Source: Armigeres subalbatus (taxonomy: Eukaryota; Arthropoda; Insecta; Diptera; Culicidae). Taken from it: a DNA stretch of 64,000 nt. Numbering within the stretch: position 1 is the stretch's first letter; every line of letters starts with the position of its first letter. Of this stretch, positions 1 to 10,888 are shown piece after piece. A model generated the notes under the pieces. That model made no database searches, was not told the DNA's origin, and saw only the letters and a list, made by a program, of their open reading frames with translations. The stretch is taken from positions 37,020,120 to 37,084,119 of the forward strand of contig NC_085141.1 in the NCBI RefSeq assembly GCF_024139115.2, given 5' to 3'. A program made the position numbers and the translations under genes.

Positions 1-1387
1 GATGGTTCTTCCAACAGCTGATGCAACTCGTGGTTCATTCGCCTCCTCCACGTACCGTCCGCCATCTGCACCCCACCATAGATGGTACGCAACACTTTCC
101 TTTCGAAAACTCCCAGTGCGCGTTGGTCCTCCACGAGCATCGTCCAGGTCTCGTGCCCGTAGAGAACTACCGGTCTTATTAGCGTTTTGTAGATAGTCAG
201 TTTGGTACGGCGGCGAACTCTATTCGATCCGAGCGTCTTGCGGAGTCCAAAGTACGTACGATTTCCAGCCACTATGCGTCTCCGAATTTCTCTGCTGGTA
301 TCGTTATCGGCGGACACCAGTGAGCCCAAGTACACGAATTCTTCAACCACCTCGATTTCGTCACCACCGATAGAAACTCGTGGTGGGTGGCTCACATTGA
401 CCTCTCTTGAGCCTCTTCCTATCATGTACTTCGTCTTCGACGTGTTGATGACTAGTCCAATCCGTTTAGCTTCGCTTTTCAGTCTGATGTAGGCTTCCTC
501 CATCCTCTCAAAGTTACGTGCCATGATATCAATGTCGTCGGCGAAACCAAATAACTGGACGGACTTCGTGAAAATCGTACCACTCGTGTCAATCCCTGCC
601 CTTCGTATTACTCCCTCCAAAGCGATGTTGAATAGCAGACACGAAAGACCATCACCCTGCCGAAACCCTCTACGCGTTTCGAAGGGACTCGAGAATGCCC
701 CTGAAACTCGAACTACGCACATCACCCGATCCATCGTCGCTTTGATCAACCGTGTCAGTTTATCCGGAAAACCGTGTTCGTGCATTAGCTGCCATAGCTG
801 GTCCCGATCGATTGTATCATATATATGCGGCTTTGAAGTCGATGAACAGATGATGTGTGAGCACGTTGTATTCGCGGCATTTCTGCAGTACTTGGCGAAT
901 GGCGAACACCTGGTCCGTGGTGGAGCGTTCGCCCATAAAACCCGCCTGGTACTGCCCCACAAACTCCCTTGCAGTTGGTGCTAGTCGACAGAATAAAATT
1001 TGGGAGAGTACCTTGTAGGCGGCGTTCAGCAATGTGATTGCGCGGTAGTTGCTACAATCCAGCTTATCGCCCTTTTTGTAGATGGGACACACGACACCTT
1101 CCATCCACTCCTGCGGCAAAACTTTCTTCGTTCGTAAGAAGGTTCACGTTTATGTCCTTACACATATCAGGCTGTGGCACGTCCCCCCTCCGTGAACGGT
1201 TTAACTTCTCATAGAACTTTCGTGTGTTATTAGCGCGGTACAGTTGCTCCGTCTCTTCACGGTCTCGATCTTCCTGCTGACGCTTTTTTCTCTGGAAAAT
1301 CGAATTTTGTCTGTTCCGCGCCTGTTTATATCGTGCCTCGTTCGCCCTCGTGCGGTGTTGCAGCAATCTCGCCCATGCTGCATTCAT
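1..1387 (-). pseudogene. LINE reverse transcriptase fragment
   Basis: A linker rich in Arg, Lys and Gln (about 1387-1140) leads into RT. RT blocks seen are IYKKGDKLDCSNYRAITLLN, QAGFMGERSTTDQVFAI and LFIDFKAAY (box A) in the frame ending at 817. The frame is lost directly after the box A AAY because of an extra ATAT (about 818-832); reading resumes in another frame with the residues DTIDRDQLW. The catalytic FADD (box C) is preserved at 534-545. Downstream residues resemble the thumb and C-terminal region and run off the window at base 1. Confidence 0.85.
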
Positions 1388-1420
1388 CCCTTCTACTAAC
1401 TGCTCACATTCGCCGTCATA

Positions 1421-2395
1421 TCAGTCGTTTCTCTGATCCGGGGGCACCGTGCCAAGTGCAGCGGTTGCGGTGCTACCAATGGCGGATCGAATATCTCTCC
1501 AGCCATCTTCAAGAGATGCTGCGCCTAGCTGCTCTTCCGTTGGGAGTGCCGCTTCCAGCTGCTGCGCGTAGTCTTGGGCTAGCCTACCGTCTTGTAGCCG
1601 CCCAATGTTAAGCCGCGGCGTCCGACTCCGACGCGTGTTGTACACCGTCGAGAGTTTTGAGCGTAGGCATACTGCAACGAGGTAGTGGTCGGATTCTGCG
1701 GACACTGCGGTAAGTGCGGACGTTCGTGATGTCGGAGAAGAATTTACCGTCGATAAGAACGTGGTCGATTTGGTTTTCCGTTTCTTGTTTAGGTGATTTC
1801 CATATGGCCTTGTGGATATTTTTGCGGGGAAAGAAGGTGCTTCGGACTTCCATTCCGCGGGAGGCTGCGAAGTTTATGCATCGTTGGCCGTTGTCATTCG
1901 ATACGGTGAGCAGACTATCCGGTCCGATGACCAGTCTATACATTTCCTCCCTTCCTACCTGTGCGTTCATGTCACCGATGACGATTTTGACGTCCCGCAG
2001 TGGGCATCCATCGTATGTCTGCTCCAGCTGTGCGTAGAACGCTTCTTTCTCGTCGTCGGGCCTCCCTTCGTGTGGGCAGTGCACGTTGATGATGCTATAG
2101 TTGATGAAACGGCCTTTTATCCTCAGCTTGCTCATCCTTGCGTTGATTGGCTGCCACCCAATCACGCGTTGGCGCATCTTACCCAGCACTATGAAGCCGG
2201 TTCCCAGCTCGTTGGTGGTGCCACAGCGTTGATAGAAGGTAGCCGCTTGATGCCCGCTTTTCCACACTTCCTGCCCTGTTCATCAAATCTCCTGCAACGC
2301 CATGACGTCGAATTTGCGGGGATGTAATTCATCGTAGATCATCCTGTCGCAACTTGCGAAACCTAGCGACTTGCAGTTCCATGTTCCAAGCTTCC
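1421..2395 (-). pseudogene. LINE endonuclease (EEP fold) fragment
   Basis: Endonuclease/exonuclease/phosphatase domain that would nick target DNA for target-primed reverse transcription. Visible landmarks are GTWNCKSLGFAS near the start, INVHCPHEG, IVIGDMNAQVG (the GDxN metal/phosphate motif) and QIDHVLID, all in the main open frame 2267-1608. The catalytic SDHYLV motif sits in a different frame at about 1690, so a frameshift separates it from the rest near 1700. Upstream, two adjacent stops (2280-2285) replace what should be Arg-Trp before TGQEVWKSGHQAA. Both are explained by single transitions (CGA to TGA, TGG to TGA). The protein is broken at least twice. Confidence 0.85.
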
Positions 2396-2511
2396 AATCG
2401 TGATCCTTTATTCGTCGCCTAGGTCTTTGCCGATTATATCAAGTCGCATTATCTCATATATTGTTCGTAATTATTGATTTTTATTGGTAGAAATTACAAT
2501 TTTGTGGTCAA

Positions 2512-2795
2512 ATTAAGAACAGTACCGACGCTTTTCAACTGTAGGGACAAATCGCTTAATTTTACCATAAATGTAGTAAATCTGATTGATATTATTTTCA
2601 ATTTTACCACAAAAATTGTTATTTAGCATATACTCAAACAAAATAGTTGATTTTACCACACAATTTTACTATATTTTCTGTAAGAATTACCATGTAAGCG
2701 GTTGAATATACTATTTTTATCGTGAGATAGATCATATTTTAGTCATTTTAAGACGAATGGCACTTCGGTTGAAAAACGTCGGTACTGTTCTCAAT
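2512..2795. mobile_element. MITE with about 30-bp terminal inverted repeats
   Basis: Bases 2512-2541 and 2766-2795 are inverted copies, matching at about 26 of 30 positions around the core GAACAGTACCGACG. Weaker inverted similarity continues outwards on both sides, so the real ends may lie up to 50 bp further out. The interior is AT-rich with repeated TTTTACCA words and no reading frame. Confidence 0.65.
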
Positions 2796-2979
2796 ATTAC
2801 CCCTAAAATAGTAGTTTCCACTATAAAATTTTTCTCAGTGTACGCTAAGAAAGATGTTTTCGGTGTTACTTGGGACAGCTCACTTCGCACTAATCGATTT
2901 TCACAGTGAGAAGTGGGAAATAAGTAGCGAAAAATGAGACGTCTCACTTTTCACACCTCATTTCTCACTTTCCAAAAGA

Positions 2980-3165
2980 CCTATTTGGCCAAATGTCCTG
3001 CTCGGCCAAATGGCAAGATCGGTCAAACGACATATTCAGCCAAATGACCCATTCGGCCAAATGTCCTATTCGGCCAATTGTCTTTTTCGACTAAATGACC
3101 TATTCGACCAAATGGCATTCGGATGAACGGTATTCGGCCAAACGGCCCTTCCCTGCATGTTTCAT
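2980..3165 (+). repeat. Degenerate TCGGCCAAATG minisatellite
   Basis: About nine irregular copies of a 16-20 bp unit built on TTCGGCCAAATGNCC follow one another. Spacing and sequence drift from unit to unit. A similar motif (CGCCCGAAT) forms another cluster at 24985-25147. No coding sense. Confidence 0.6.
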
Positions 3166-3542
3166 TATCATTGCTATTGCAATCGCAATATGTATACACA
3201 CAAGTATACACTTGGACCATGGTCCTGTGGATTACATGAAATTATTGCTAGGTGGTCATTGGTTTTTATGGAAACTTGGCTAATGTTTGATTTTCTAAGG
3301 AAAATTTTAAATTCTGTCAAAAAAAAGTTTATTCTGTTGTTTTTGTGGTTCTACGGAACCCCGGTTTATTTTGTTCTATTTTCCCGGCACTTTGGAAAAA
3401 GTCTTTCATTGCAGAGTGGTGTGAAATGTTTACAGTAAACCGGAAGGTTTGCGAAAAAACAGGTGAAGCGTTAGAGATCTATTTTTATCAATTGGAGTAC
3501 TCGCTGAGTGCATTCCCGTTGATTTTGATTTCCAAGTTTTCA

Positions 3543-3930
3543 ATAGACGAATCCAAGTAAAAATAAGAAGAAGACACACGACGGTGTTAACTTTGACAGA
3601 TCCTACAGCGCAGCATAGGAAGATCATTTTAAAATGCTTATAATAAATTCTAGACAAATTGTAATTAAAATCTGATTGATGTATGATACGGAAAAAGTTC
3701 CGAAGTTTATGATAGATACATTTTTGGAAAATATACAAAAAAAATGAGATAAGCTTCCAAATAAGTACCTGAGAACTTTTTCCGTATCGTACATCAATCA
3801 GATTTTAATTACAATTTGTCTAGAATTTATTATAAGCATTTTAAAATGATCTTCCTATGCTGCGCTGTAGGATCTGTCAAAGTTAACACCGTCGTGTGTC
3901 TTCTTCTTATTTTTACTTGGATTCGTCTAT
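3543..3930. repeat. Near-perfect 158-bp inverted repeat (long hairpin)
   Basis: Bases 3543-3700 reappear as their reverse complement at 3773-3930 with at most a couple of mismatches, around a 72-bp spacer. The single-stranded form would be a very stable hairpin. No obvious target duplication flanks it. It could be a fold-back MITE or a recent inverted duplication; transcripts across it could feed small-RNA pathways. Confidence 0.85.
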
Positions 3931-4854
3931 CCGGTTTCAGATCATACGGTCATCCTGCGGCTACGTAAGTGATAACGTGATAACAGTTCACGAGGATCCA
4001 TTTTTCACGAGATTTTACCAGGAATTGTAATAGAAAAAAGAATTTATTTCTGCGAACACCAGGATACCGGTTAGCTGCAGAAAATCTCATTTGTCAGGGT
4101 CATAAGAAACATGTTTGGTGATTGGCAGAAATCCCACGGAAGGGATCTAAGGCTATTTCTAAATAATCATATATTTTAGCTTATTAATTAAATTTCCTAA
4201 TACGACTGAAAAATGAACACAGTAAACTTCAACATTGTCAACATGGATCTATAGGAGATCTGAAAGGTTTAATAACTAGAGTCCCGGTCCCAGCGAAAAC
4301 ACCAAAGTCTTTGGTGTTTCCCTGGGGGGATACCACAAACAATACCAACAAATGAAGGGGTGCTACACAACAAAAAGGTCGAGAATCACTGTTATGCATA
4401 AATAGTAAAATTTCCGGATTTGATTACAGTAAACGATTAAAGCTATTAAACGCTCTTTTATCCAACGATTAATTTCTTTCAAATGATCTGCTCCGCGAAC
4501 TGCACTGCAATATCACAATGCTCTTTTCCGCACATTAACCTCAGAGGTCAGGGCACATATTTTCTCTCACCTGAAACATTGAGCGTCTCCATTTGCCCAG
4601 CCCAGAGCCTACCACCCACAGTACGCCCATCTCGGTTCATTTTTACCGCACAAGACACATGTCTGGGTTCTCACGCACGATGTTTCGGAAAACGCAATTT
4701 TTGTACACTCACGACAACCTGTTGTACACTCAACTAGTACTAGCATATGTAGGTAAGCAATAATGCTTACTGTTTTCTGGCGACACACAGTTCTTTTTTG
4801 TATTTTATCGTGAAGGGTCTATGAGAATTGAGGATTTTATTCTGTAATACTAAG
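3931..4854. other. No gene recognised
   Basis: AT-rich DNA with no convincing reading frame. The only local structure noted is a short perfect stem near 4299-4321 (AACACCAAAG against CTTTGGTGTT). Confidence 0.5.
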
Positions 4855-4990
4855 GACACACCTGTGGTACTTGTACCATGGTACAAGAGAACAAGAAAAT
4901 TATTCCAAGACTATCTTTGATAAAAATAATAATTGGTATGGCACTCATTTCAAGATTCTTGTACCATGGTACTTATACTACCAGTGTGTC
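4855..4990. mobile_element. Short MITE, about 33-bp imperfect TIRs
   Basis: The 5' arm starting GACACACCTGTGGTACTTG and the 3' arm ending CTACCAGTGTGTC are inverted copies with a few mismatches. Both contain the palindrome TTGTACCATGGTAC. Total length is 136 bp. Confidence 0.65.
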
Positions 4991-6421
4991 ATTTATATAA
5001 GACCCAATTTCAAAACCGGGCTGCAGTGTAGTCCGCCTCCTCGCGGTGCAGCCTGAATAAAGCTAAATGGACTACAAAGCGCCCTTCAATTATTTATTAT
5101 TGAACAGACGGACGGAAGGAGTTAAGACGTACCGGAAGAATAACTTTTTTTTAATCTTTTTTGCCCAATTTTTTTTTTTTTTTCAATTTAATAAGAAACT
5201 TTTTATAGAAGGCTCAGAGACTCAAAGTGTTATATGTATACCAATCGACTTATTTCAACGATCTGAGCAAATGTAAAGCAAACCATTTGTGTTATTTGTA
5301 GTAGGTTACACAAATGTTGTAATATGTTTTCCTCTTTTTAACAAAAATTAAAAATTTCTCTAAACACTTTCAAAACTATGCCAATAGTTCTCCCTATAAC
5401 TCATTTTATTTATTCCATTTTTTTTTCTAGATTAATTCGGGAATAAGAAGCATTGAGCTTTCAGCTCAAATTGGCTCCTGTTTTTTTGAGCTGTAAAAAA
5501 TCTCGTACCTCCGCGTAGGAACTTGTAGAATCTAACACTCGACCAAACATTTCCACTAACTTGTCGTTGAAAGTACATCTATTGGTAAGATGAAAAACAT
5601 CGCAATGTATTCAACAGATATCTGTTTTCGAGTGGGAGTATGCGCATTGCAAAACGTAGACACTCTCCGGAGTTCTCAAATGGTGAAAATTAGTAGATCT
5701 GTTCACATGGTATGCGTGTGAAGCAAACGAATAGTATGCAAAACACTTAATTATAGCCCAATCATAGATTTGTTTATAGCGCACAGCTGATTGTTATCGT
5801 TCTGAGAAAATTCTCTGGTGCCATAAAAAATACCATTTACCTGCGTCGAAGCATAACTAGTTCATCACACATCCAATCGCGATTCTGTCTTGTATGTGAA
5901 AGCTGTTAGAGCACCTCCACGGGAGTCCCCATCTGGTGCTCTATCGCTATTTCCGGGCCCTTTATAGGGACCCACTTCTACACCGGAGGTATCTAAACGG
6001 GAATGTAAAATAAGAACGCAACTCAAAATTAGCCGTGAGTTTCCAAATTTAGCGCCCCATACTGCGGGTTGCTAAATTTCCATACAGGGTTGCTATCCTG
6101 GTTGCTATTTTGTGAAACGTCACTTTGGTATTGATCAAAATTGCAGAAAATATGTTTTTCCACAGATAACAGATATTTAGGCTAGAACAAATTTTATCGA
6201 AAATCTTGTGTAAACTTTTGAATTGATATACGTTGGCCCACTACTGCCATCTACTCAACTGATTGCGGCAGTACATACGAACGCAGCGGATTAACAACCG
6301 TCGAACGCAGCCAATGTATTTGACAGCTGCATTCGGGCTGCGTTTTCAATAACAATATGGTTTCACAGTGTGACGTCACACGTATGTAGCCACGGCTGCG
6401 TCCTGGTGAATTTCTTCCATA
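4991..6421. other. No gene recognised
   Basis: Low-complexity T-rich tracts (5150-5190) and unrecognised sequence. Short reading frames on both strands have neither family resemblance nor a coding-like composition change. Confidence 0.5.
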
Positions 6422-6520
6422 TTTGACAGGTATCGGTGGTTTGTATATAAACAAAGGTTCATCCGCTTGCTGCGGGAGATAGGATGAACCTCATGAACCT
6501 ACCACCGATAAATGTCAAAT
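6422..6520. repeat. Imperfect inverted repeat, about 40-bp arms
   Basis: TTTGACAGGTATCGGTGGT at the left is mirrored by ACCACCGATAAATGTCAAA at the right; GGTTCATCC and GGATGAACC face each other at the centre. It reads like a small fold-back MITE. Confidence 0.55.
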
Positions 6521-6608
6521 TGAGTTCATTCGATTGAATTTTTGAGGTTATGTTTATTTGATGTAAAACCTTATAGACTAACGCAAAATGAACTCCCCCA
6601 AGAAATTA

Positions 6609-6681
6609 TGACGTTTGAGCGGGTCGCATAATGAACACAAAATGAACTTTTGTTCGAGAAGACGACCCGCTCAAATGTCAA
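6609..6681. repeat. Short inverted repeat around GAGCGGGTCG
   Basis: TGACGTTTGAGCGGGTCG at 6609-6626 faces CGACCCGCTCAAATGTCA at 6664-6681. No gene. Confidence 0.5.
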
Positions 6682-6886
6682 AATCCATCGGGTGAGTGAA
6701 TTTGATGAACTCCTGCACAGGTCTATGATCCTTGCGCCATCTCCAATCGATTGCCAAACGCGGTCCCAATTTAAAATACATTTGAATTAACGGTTGCGGA
6801 TGTTTACACACGTATCGGATGCCAGCCTCAATATCTGTTATCTGTGGTTTTTCTGTTTTCAGAACAATTTCGATGGAATTAAATAG

Positions 6887-7123
6887 TTCAAGACAAAATT
6901 TTCAAAACGACTTATCTGCTTTTGTAAACAAAGATTCAAACGACGATTTGACGAATCTGATGGCTCTCCCACGTAAACTAACACCATCAGCAGGTAGCGG
7001 AAACCTTCACCTACCTATTGGTGGTGTTGGTTTGTGTGGGAGAGCGATCAGATTCGTCAAATCGTCATTTGAATCTTTGTTTACAAAAGCAGATAAGTCG
7101 TTTTGAAAATTTTGTCTTGAGTT
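6887..7123. mobile_element. Palindromic MITE, copy A
   Basis: About 85-bp near-perfect arms (6889-6972 against 7036-7121) flank a short centre. ATTAAATAG occurs on both sides (6878-6886 and 7124-7132), which fits an 8-9 bp target duplication as made by hAT or Mutator-like transposases. The 95-residue reading frame here is a by-product of the palindrome. Confidence 0.8.
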
Positions 7124-8093
7124 ATTAAATAGCAAGGGAAATATCCATTTTTTTTATCTAGTGCCCCAGTTCAACTCCGCGAAGAAGTAATTAAAGTAAT
7201 AGAGCTATAATAAGGAGCGATGCGCACCGGCTCCCGCTAGAGCCCGAAATATTCATGGATTTTTTGCGAAAGGAAATTCTACTGTTTTTATTTTGCAAGG
7301 TCTTCCAGGAATCTCTCAGAATGTTCATTTAGTAATTATTCAGTATGTTCTTCAACTAGTTCTTCCAGAAAATCTTCCGCAAGTTCATCTTTTCTGTCGT
7401 TCATTCAATTATGACTTGTTTTGGAAATTCATGTAGGATCCCTGGCAGATTTCTTCGGGAGTTCCCCAGCAATCTTTGTGTTCTTTTAAGAATGTTTAGC
7501 AGTTCTCCCAGAATAGTTTTAGGATTTCTTCCAGAATCTTTCGGGATATTTTCATTGGAATTGCCCAATAATATCTTTGATAATTTCAATTGAAAGCCTA
7601 GTTTTTTCAAGGATGTTTGTCACATTTTTTTTCCGGCACATCCTTCAGAAAAAAATCCTGCAGGATTTTGTCAAGAGATTCCTGTAGGAAAACTGGTAGG
7701 AATTTCAGGAGGATTTATTTTGACTGCAAGTATAAATGCCCGAAAAAAAATTCCTGGAGAGGAAGCCCAGAAGGTATAACGGTTAAAAAATTAACTGTGT
7801 GGCCCCAAATGGCCGTAGCGAATTGTTATGACAGCAGCTCTGACCAGAAGAGGCCGAGTCATGGCTTGCTGCGCACTGATCGACACGCTGAGGTGTTAAT
7901 GTATGATCACACGCTGATGATAACTTACTCAAACCCCACATTTCCCTTCTTCTCTCATTAAAAAAAGGCAAAAAAAAGATCCTCTAGCATAGACTGCAAT
8001 GATTTTTTACGCTATTTACGCGAGACAAAGATGAACATATTGCTTTTGAGAAACCGATAATTTCCTTTGAAAACTGAACTCCAAAATAAACTT

Positions 8094-8815
8094 CCCAAGC
8101 AACCAGAAGTTCGGATAAGAAGGGCTATTTTGGCTTAATCAGCTCTCATTTTAAGTATTTTTTTGTATGTAACACGGATACAAATTTCATCCATTTGCTT
8201 CAAAAATATACATGTTTATTTCCAAAATTGTAATGTGTTTGAAAACCTGTTTGTTTTATACATACACTAGTGGGCAGCCCTCACTCGCTCTTACAAAGTA
8301 AACAAAACTCGAGTTCGGATCGGATCCGACCAGAAGTCAGCAGAGGAGCAAGAGCAAGAATGGAATCATGATTTCTTGCTTCCAAATTGATGATAAGGAT
8401 ATTTTTCAGGTACAGAAAGGTAAGTACATGAAATAAGAACGTTTGGAATTGTGAAATCTGGTTGTCATATGCTACCAGAATATGAAAATTGGAAGAATTG
8501 ATAAGAAAATATGAGTGGTCGAACCAAAACAATAATATCCATGTTTGCTTCAAACATTTAGCTGGGTGAAACAACTTGAAACGCACATTTGATTCAATAA
8601 AAAGTTTTCGTTCGCTTCAAATGCAACAATATGTTTGATCCAAACATATTTCTTTTTGATGCCAGAACAAACTGAATTTATGTTTGGATTTACCTAGAAT
8701 ATGTTTGTTTTTAACATAGTTTTTTCTGCGTGAACGGAACTTTAAGTGAACTTTAAAGTTCCGTTAAGGATGCTTGGAACTTGTTGTGAACCATAGTGAA
8801 CCAATTAGCAGAACA
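8094..8815. mobile_element. Disrupted MITE inside LTR element (copy A)
   Basis: The left end CCCAAGCAACCAGAAGTTC and the inner part match the intact 202-bp MITE at 57684-57885. Here about 560 bp of other DNA (about 8174-8734) separates the words TTTTTGTATGTAAC and GGAACTTTAAGTG, which adjoin in the intact copy. The right terminal repeat is missing. Copy B holds the same structure at about 11188-11914. Confidence 0.7.
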
Positions 8816-9048
8816 ACGAAATGCAAATGCAAGTAATACCAGCAAGCTGACCTTCAACATATCGATGTTGAACTTGCTAACAACCGCTTAGAACATGTGT
8901 TCCCAAACTGTGGGCCACGACTCCCAGGGAGGTCGTGGACTGATCAATGATGGATTGCGAAAGAAGAATCCTAATTATACTTTTGTCCCTATTTTGTCCC
9001 ACAGATCTATCACAGCCATCAGATTTGGATCTATGTAGTGAATTTCTG

Positions 9049-9456
9049 ATTTTCCAAACCACAATCCATTTTCCAGCGGTCTTCCAGACACGCTTTGTGA
9101 TTTTTCAAACCACAATCCATTTTCCAGCGGTCTTCCAAACGCGCTTTGTGATTTTCCAAACCACAATCCATTTTCCAGCGGTCTTCCAGACGCGCTTTGT
9201 GATTTTCCAAACCACAATCCATTTTCCAGCGGTCTTCCAGACGCGCTTTGTGATTTTCCAAACCACAATCCATTTTCCAGCGGTCTTTCAGACGCGCTTT
9301 GTGATTTTCTAAACCACAATCCATTTTCCAGCGGTCTTCAAGACGCGCTTTGTAATTTTCCAAATCACAATTCATTTTCCAGCGGTCTTGCAGACACGCT
9401 TTGTGATTTTCCAAACCACAATCCAATTTGCAGCGTTCTTCTAGACGCGCTTTGTG
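9049..9456. repeat. Eight 51-bp tandem repeats (copy A)
   Basis: The unit includes CCACAATCCATTTTCCAGCG and GACGCGCTTTGTG; the span is exactly 8 x 51 bp. Because 51 is a multiple of three, long frames appear on both strands with a 17-residue period. The period alone explains them, though the minus-strand frame (unit starting MDCGLENHKARLEDRWK) is in the element's sense direction. Confidence 0.9.
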
Positions 9457-9550
9457 TTTTTAAAAAATCATCAAATATTTTAACACATTAGGACATTAAC
9501 AATTTAATTCAACTCACCTTTTGAAATCAGCGTCAGGATCCAACAAATAA

Positions 9551-9566
9551 CCTGGCAGGATCGCCA
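9551..9566 (-). promoter_or_regulatory. Primer binding site, tRNA-Arg (copy A)
   Basis: The plus-strand text CCTGGCAGGATCGCCA equals the 3' end, including CCA, of animal tRNA-Arg(ACG) as I know it. The minus strand therefore pairs with that tRNA over 16 nt, 3 nt inside the LTR. Confidence 0.8.
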
Positions 9567-9980
9567 AAATGTGTGGCCACAAATGGCCGTAGCGAATTGT
9601 TATGACAGCAGCTCTGACCAGAAGAGGCCGAGTCATGGCTTGCTGCGCACTAATCGACACGCTGAGGTGTTAATGTATGATCACACGCTGATGGTAACTT
9701 ACTCAAACCCCACATTAACTACGACGGATCTCCAGCTACCCTTGCGAGCAAAAGCGTAGAATTGCCCTCCGGAGATGGCGAGTTCTATTCCCGATTCGGT
9801 CAAGGATGTTTTCGAGTGGGCTCTTTGGTAATGTGACCAGCAAGCGTCCTGCGAAACGCCCAATTTAAAATACATTTGAATTAACGGTTGCGGATGTTTA
9901 CACACGTATCGGATGCCAGCCTCAATATCTGTTATCTGTGGTTTTTCTGTTTTCAGAACAATTTCGATGGAATTAAATAG

Positions 9981-10217
9981 TTCAAGACAAAATTTTCAAA
10001 ACGACTTATCTGCTTTTGTAAACAAAGATTCAAACGACGATTTGACGAATCTGATGGCTCTCCCACGTAAACTAACACCATCAGCAGGTAGCGGAAACCT
10101 TCACCTACCTATTGGTGGTGTTGGTTTGTGTGGGAGAGCGATCAGATTCGTCAAATCGTCATTTGAATCTTTGTTTACAAAAGCAGATAAGTCGTTTTGA
10201 AAATTTTGTCTTGAGTT
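9981..10217. mobile_element. Palindromic MITE, copy B
   Basis: Second copy of the 6887-7123 element, carried by the tandem duplication and not by a new insertion: the flanks and target duplication are the same. Confidence 0.8.
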
Positions 10218-10888
10218 ATTAAATAGCAAGGGAAATATCCATTTTTTTATCTAGTGCCCCAGTTCAACTCCGCGAAGAAGTAATTAAAGTAATAGAGCTA
10301 TAATAAGGAGCGATGCGCACCGGCTCCCGCTAGAGCCCGAAATATTCATGGATTTTTTGCGAAAGGAAATTCTACTGTTTTTATTTTGCAAGGTCTTCCA
10401 GGAATCTCTCAGAATGTTCATTTAGTAATTATTCAGTATGTTCTTCAACTAGTTCTTCCAGAAAATCTTCCGCAAGTTCATCTTTTCTGTCGTTCATTCA
10501 ATTATGACTTGTTTTGGAAATTCATGTAGGATCCCTGGCAGATTTCTTCGGGAGTTCCCCAGCAATCTTTGTGTTCTTTTAAGAATGTTTAGCAGTTCTC
10601 CCAGAATAGTTTTAGGATTTCTTCCAGAATCTTTCGGGATATTTTCATTGGAATTGCCCAATAATATCTTTGATAATTTCAATTGAAAGCCTAGTTTTTT
10701 CAAGGATGTTTGTCACATTTTTTTTCCGGCACATCCTTCAGAAAAAAATCCTGCAGGATTTTGTCAAGAGATTCCTGTAGGAAAACTGGTAGGAATTTCA
10801 GGAGGATTTATTTTGACTGCAAGTATAAATGCCCGAAAAAAAATTCCTGGAGAGGAAGCCCAGAAGGTATAACGGTTAAAAAATTAAC

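Larger units (their letters stand above)
1..2400 (-). mobile_element. RTE-like non-LTR retrotransposon remnant
   Basis: The minus strand carries pieces of one LINE polyprotein in order: an apurinic-type endonuclease near 2400-1600, a basic linker near 1390-1070, and reverse transcriptase from 1120 down to the window edge, where it is cut off. The fragments lie in several frames with stops, so this copy is dead. The domain order and the wording of the RT blocks fit the RTE or a related endonuclease-RT LINE group; the clade is inferred by eye. The 5' end lies near 2400-2470, where coding-like sequence gives way to AT-rich DNA. Confidence 0.85.
7796..9714 (-). mobile_element. Non-autonomous LTR retroelement (TRIM/LARD-like), copy A
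   Basis: Two 145-bp LTRs (7796-7940 and 9570-9714) begin TG and end CA when read on the minus strand. A TTAAC duplication flanks the element (7791-7795 and 9715-9719). Read on the minus strand, the primer site follows the 5' LTR after 3 nt (9566-9551) and a purine run (AGAGAAGAAGGGAAA, about 7955-7941) precedes the 3' LTR. All structures needed in cis for retrotransposition are there, but the 1.6-kb interior has no gag or pol. It must depend on enzymes of an autonomous relative. The two LTRs differ at about three positions. Confidence 0.88.
6765..9858 (+). repeat. 3.1-kb tandem duplication, copy A
   Basis: This block is repeated immediately downstream (9859-12958) in the same orientation, with offset 3094 at the left end and 3099 at the right. 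Copy A ends inside the left terminal repeat of a MITE that is complete only after copy B, so the breakpoint lies in that MITE. The words AAACGC before copy A, at the A/B junction and at the end of copy B give short homology at the breakpoints. Confidence 0.93.

Noticed and set aside
3430..3738. 102-aa minus ORF with hydrophobic stretch
   Set aside because: Overlaps the arm of a long hairpin; its mirror copy gives an equally open text.
6819..7106. 95-aa protein duplicated at 9913
   Set aside because: Lies within a palindromic MITE; identity of the two copies reflects the tandem duplication.
9031..9426. 131-aa and 121-aa proteins of 17-residue repeats
   Set aside because: Generated by the 51-bp period on both strands; kept only as a repeat.
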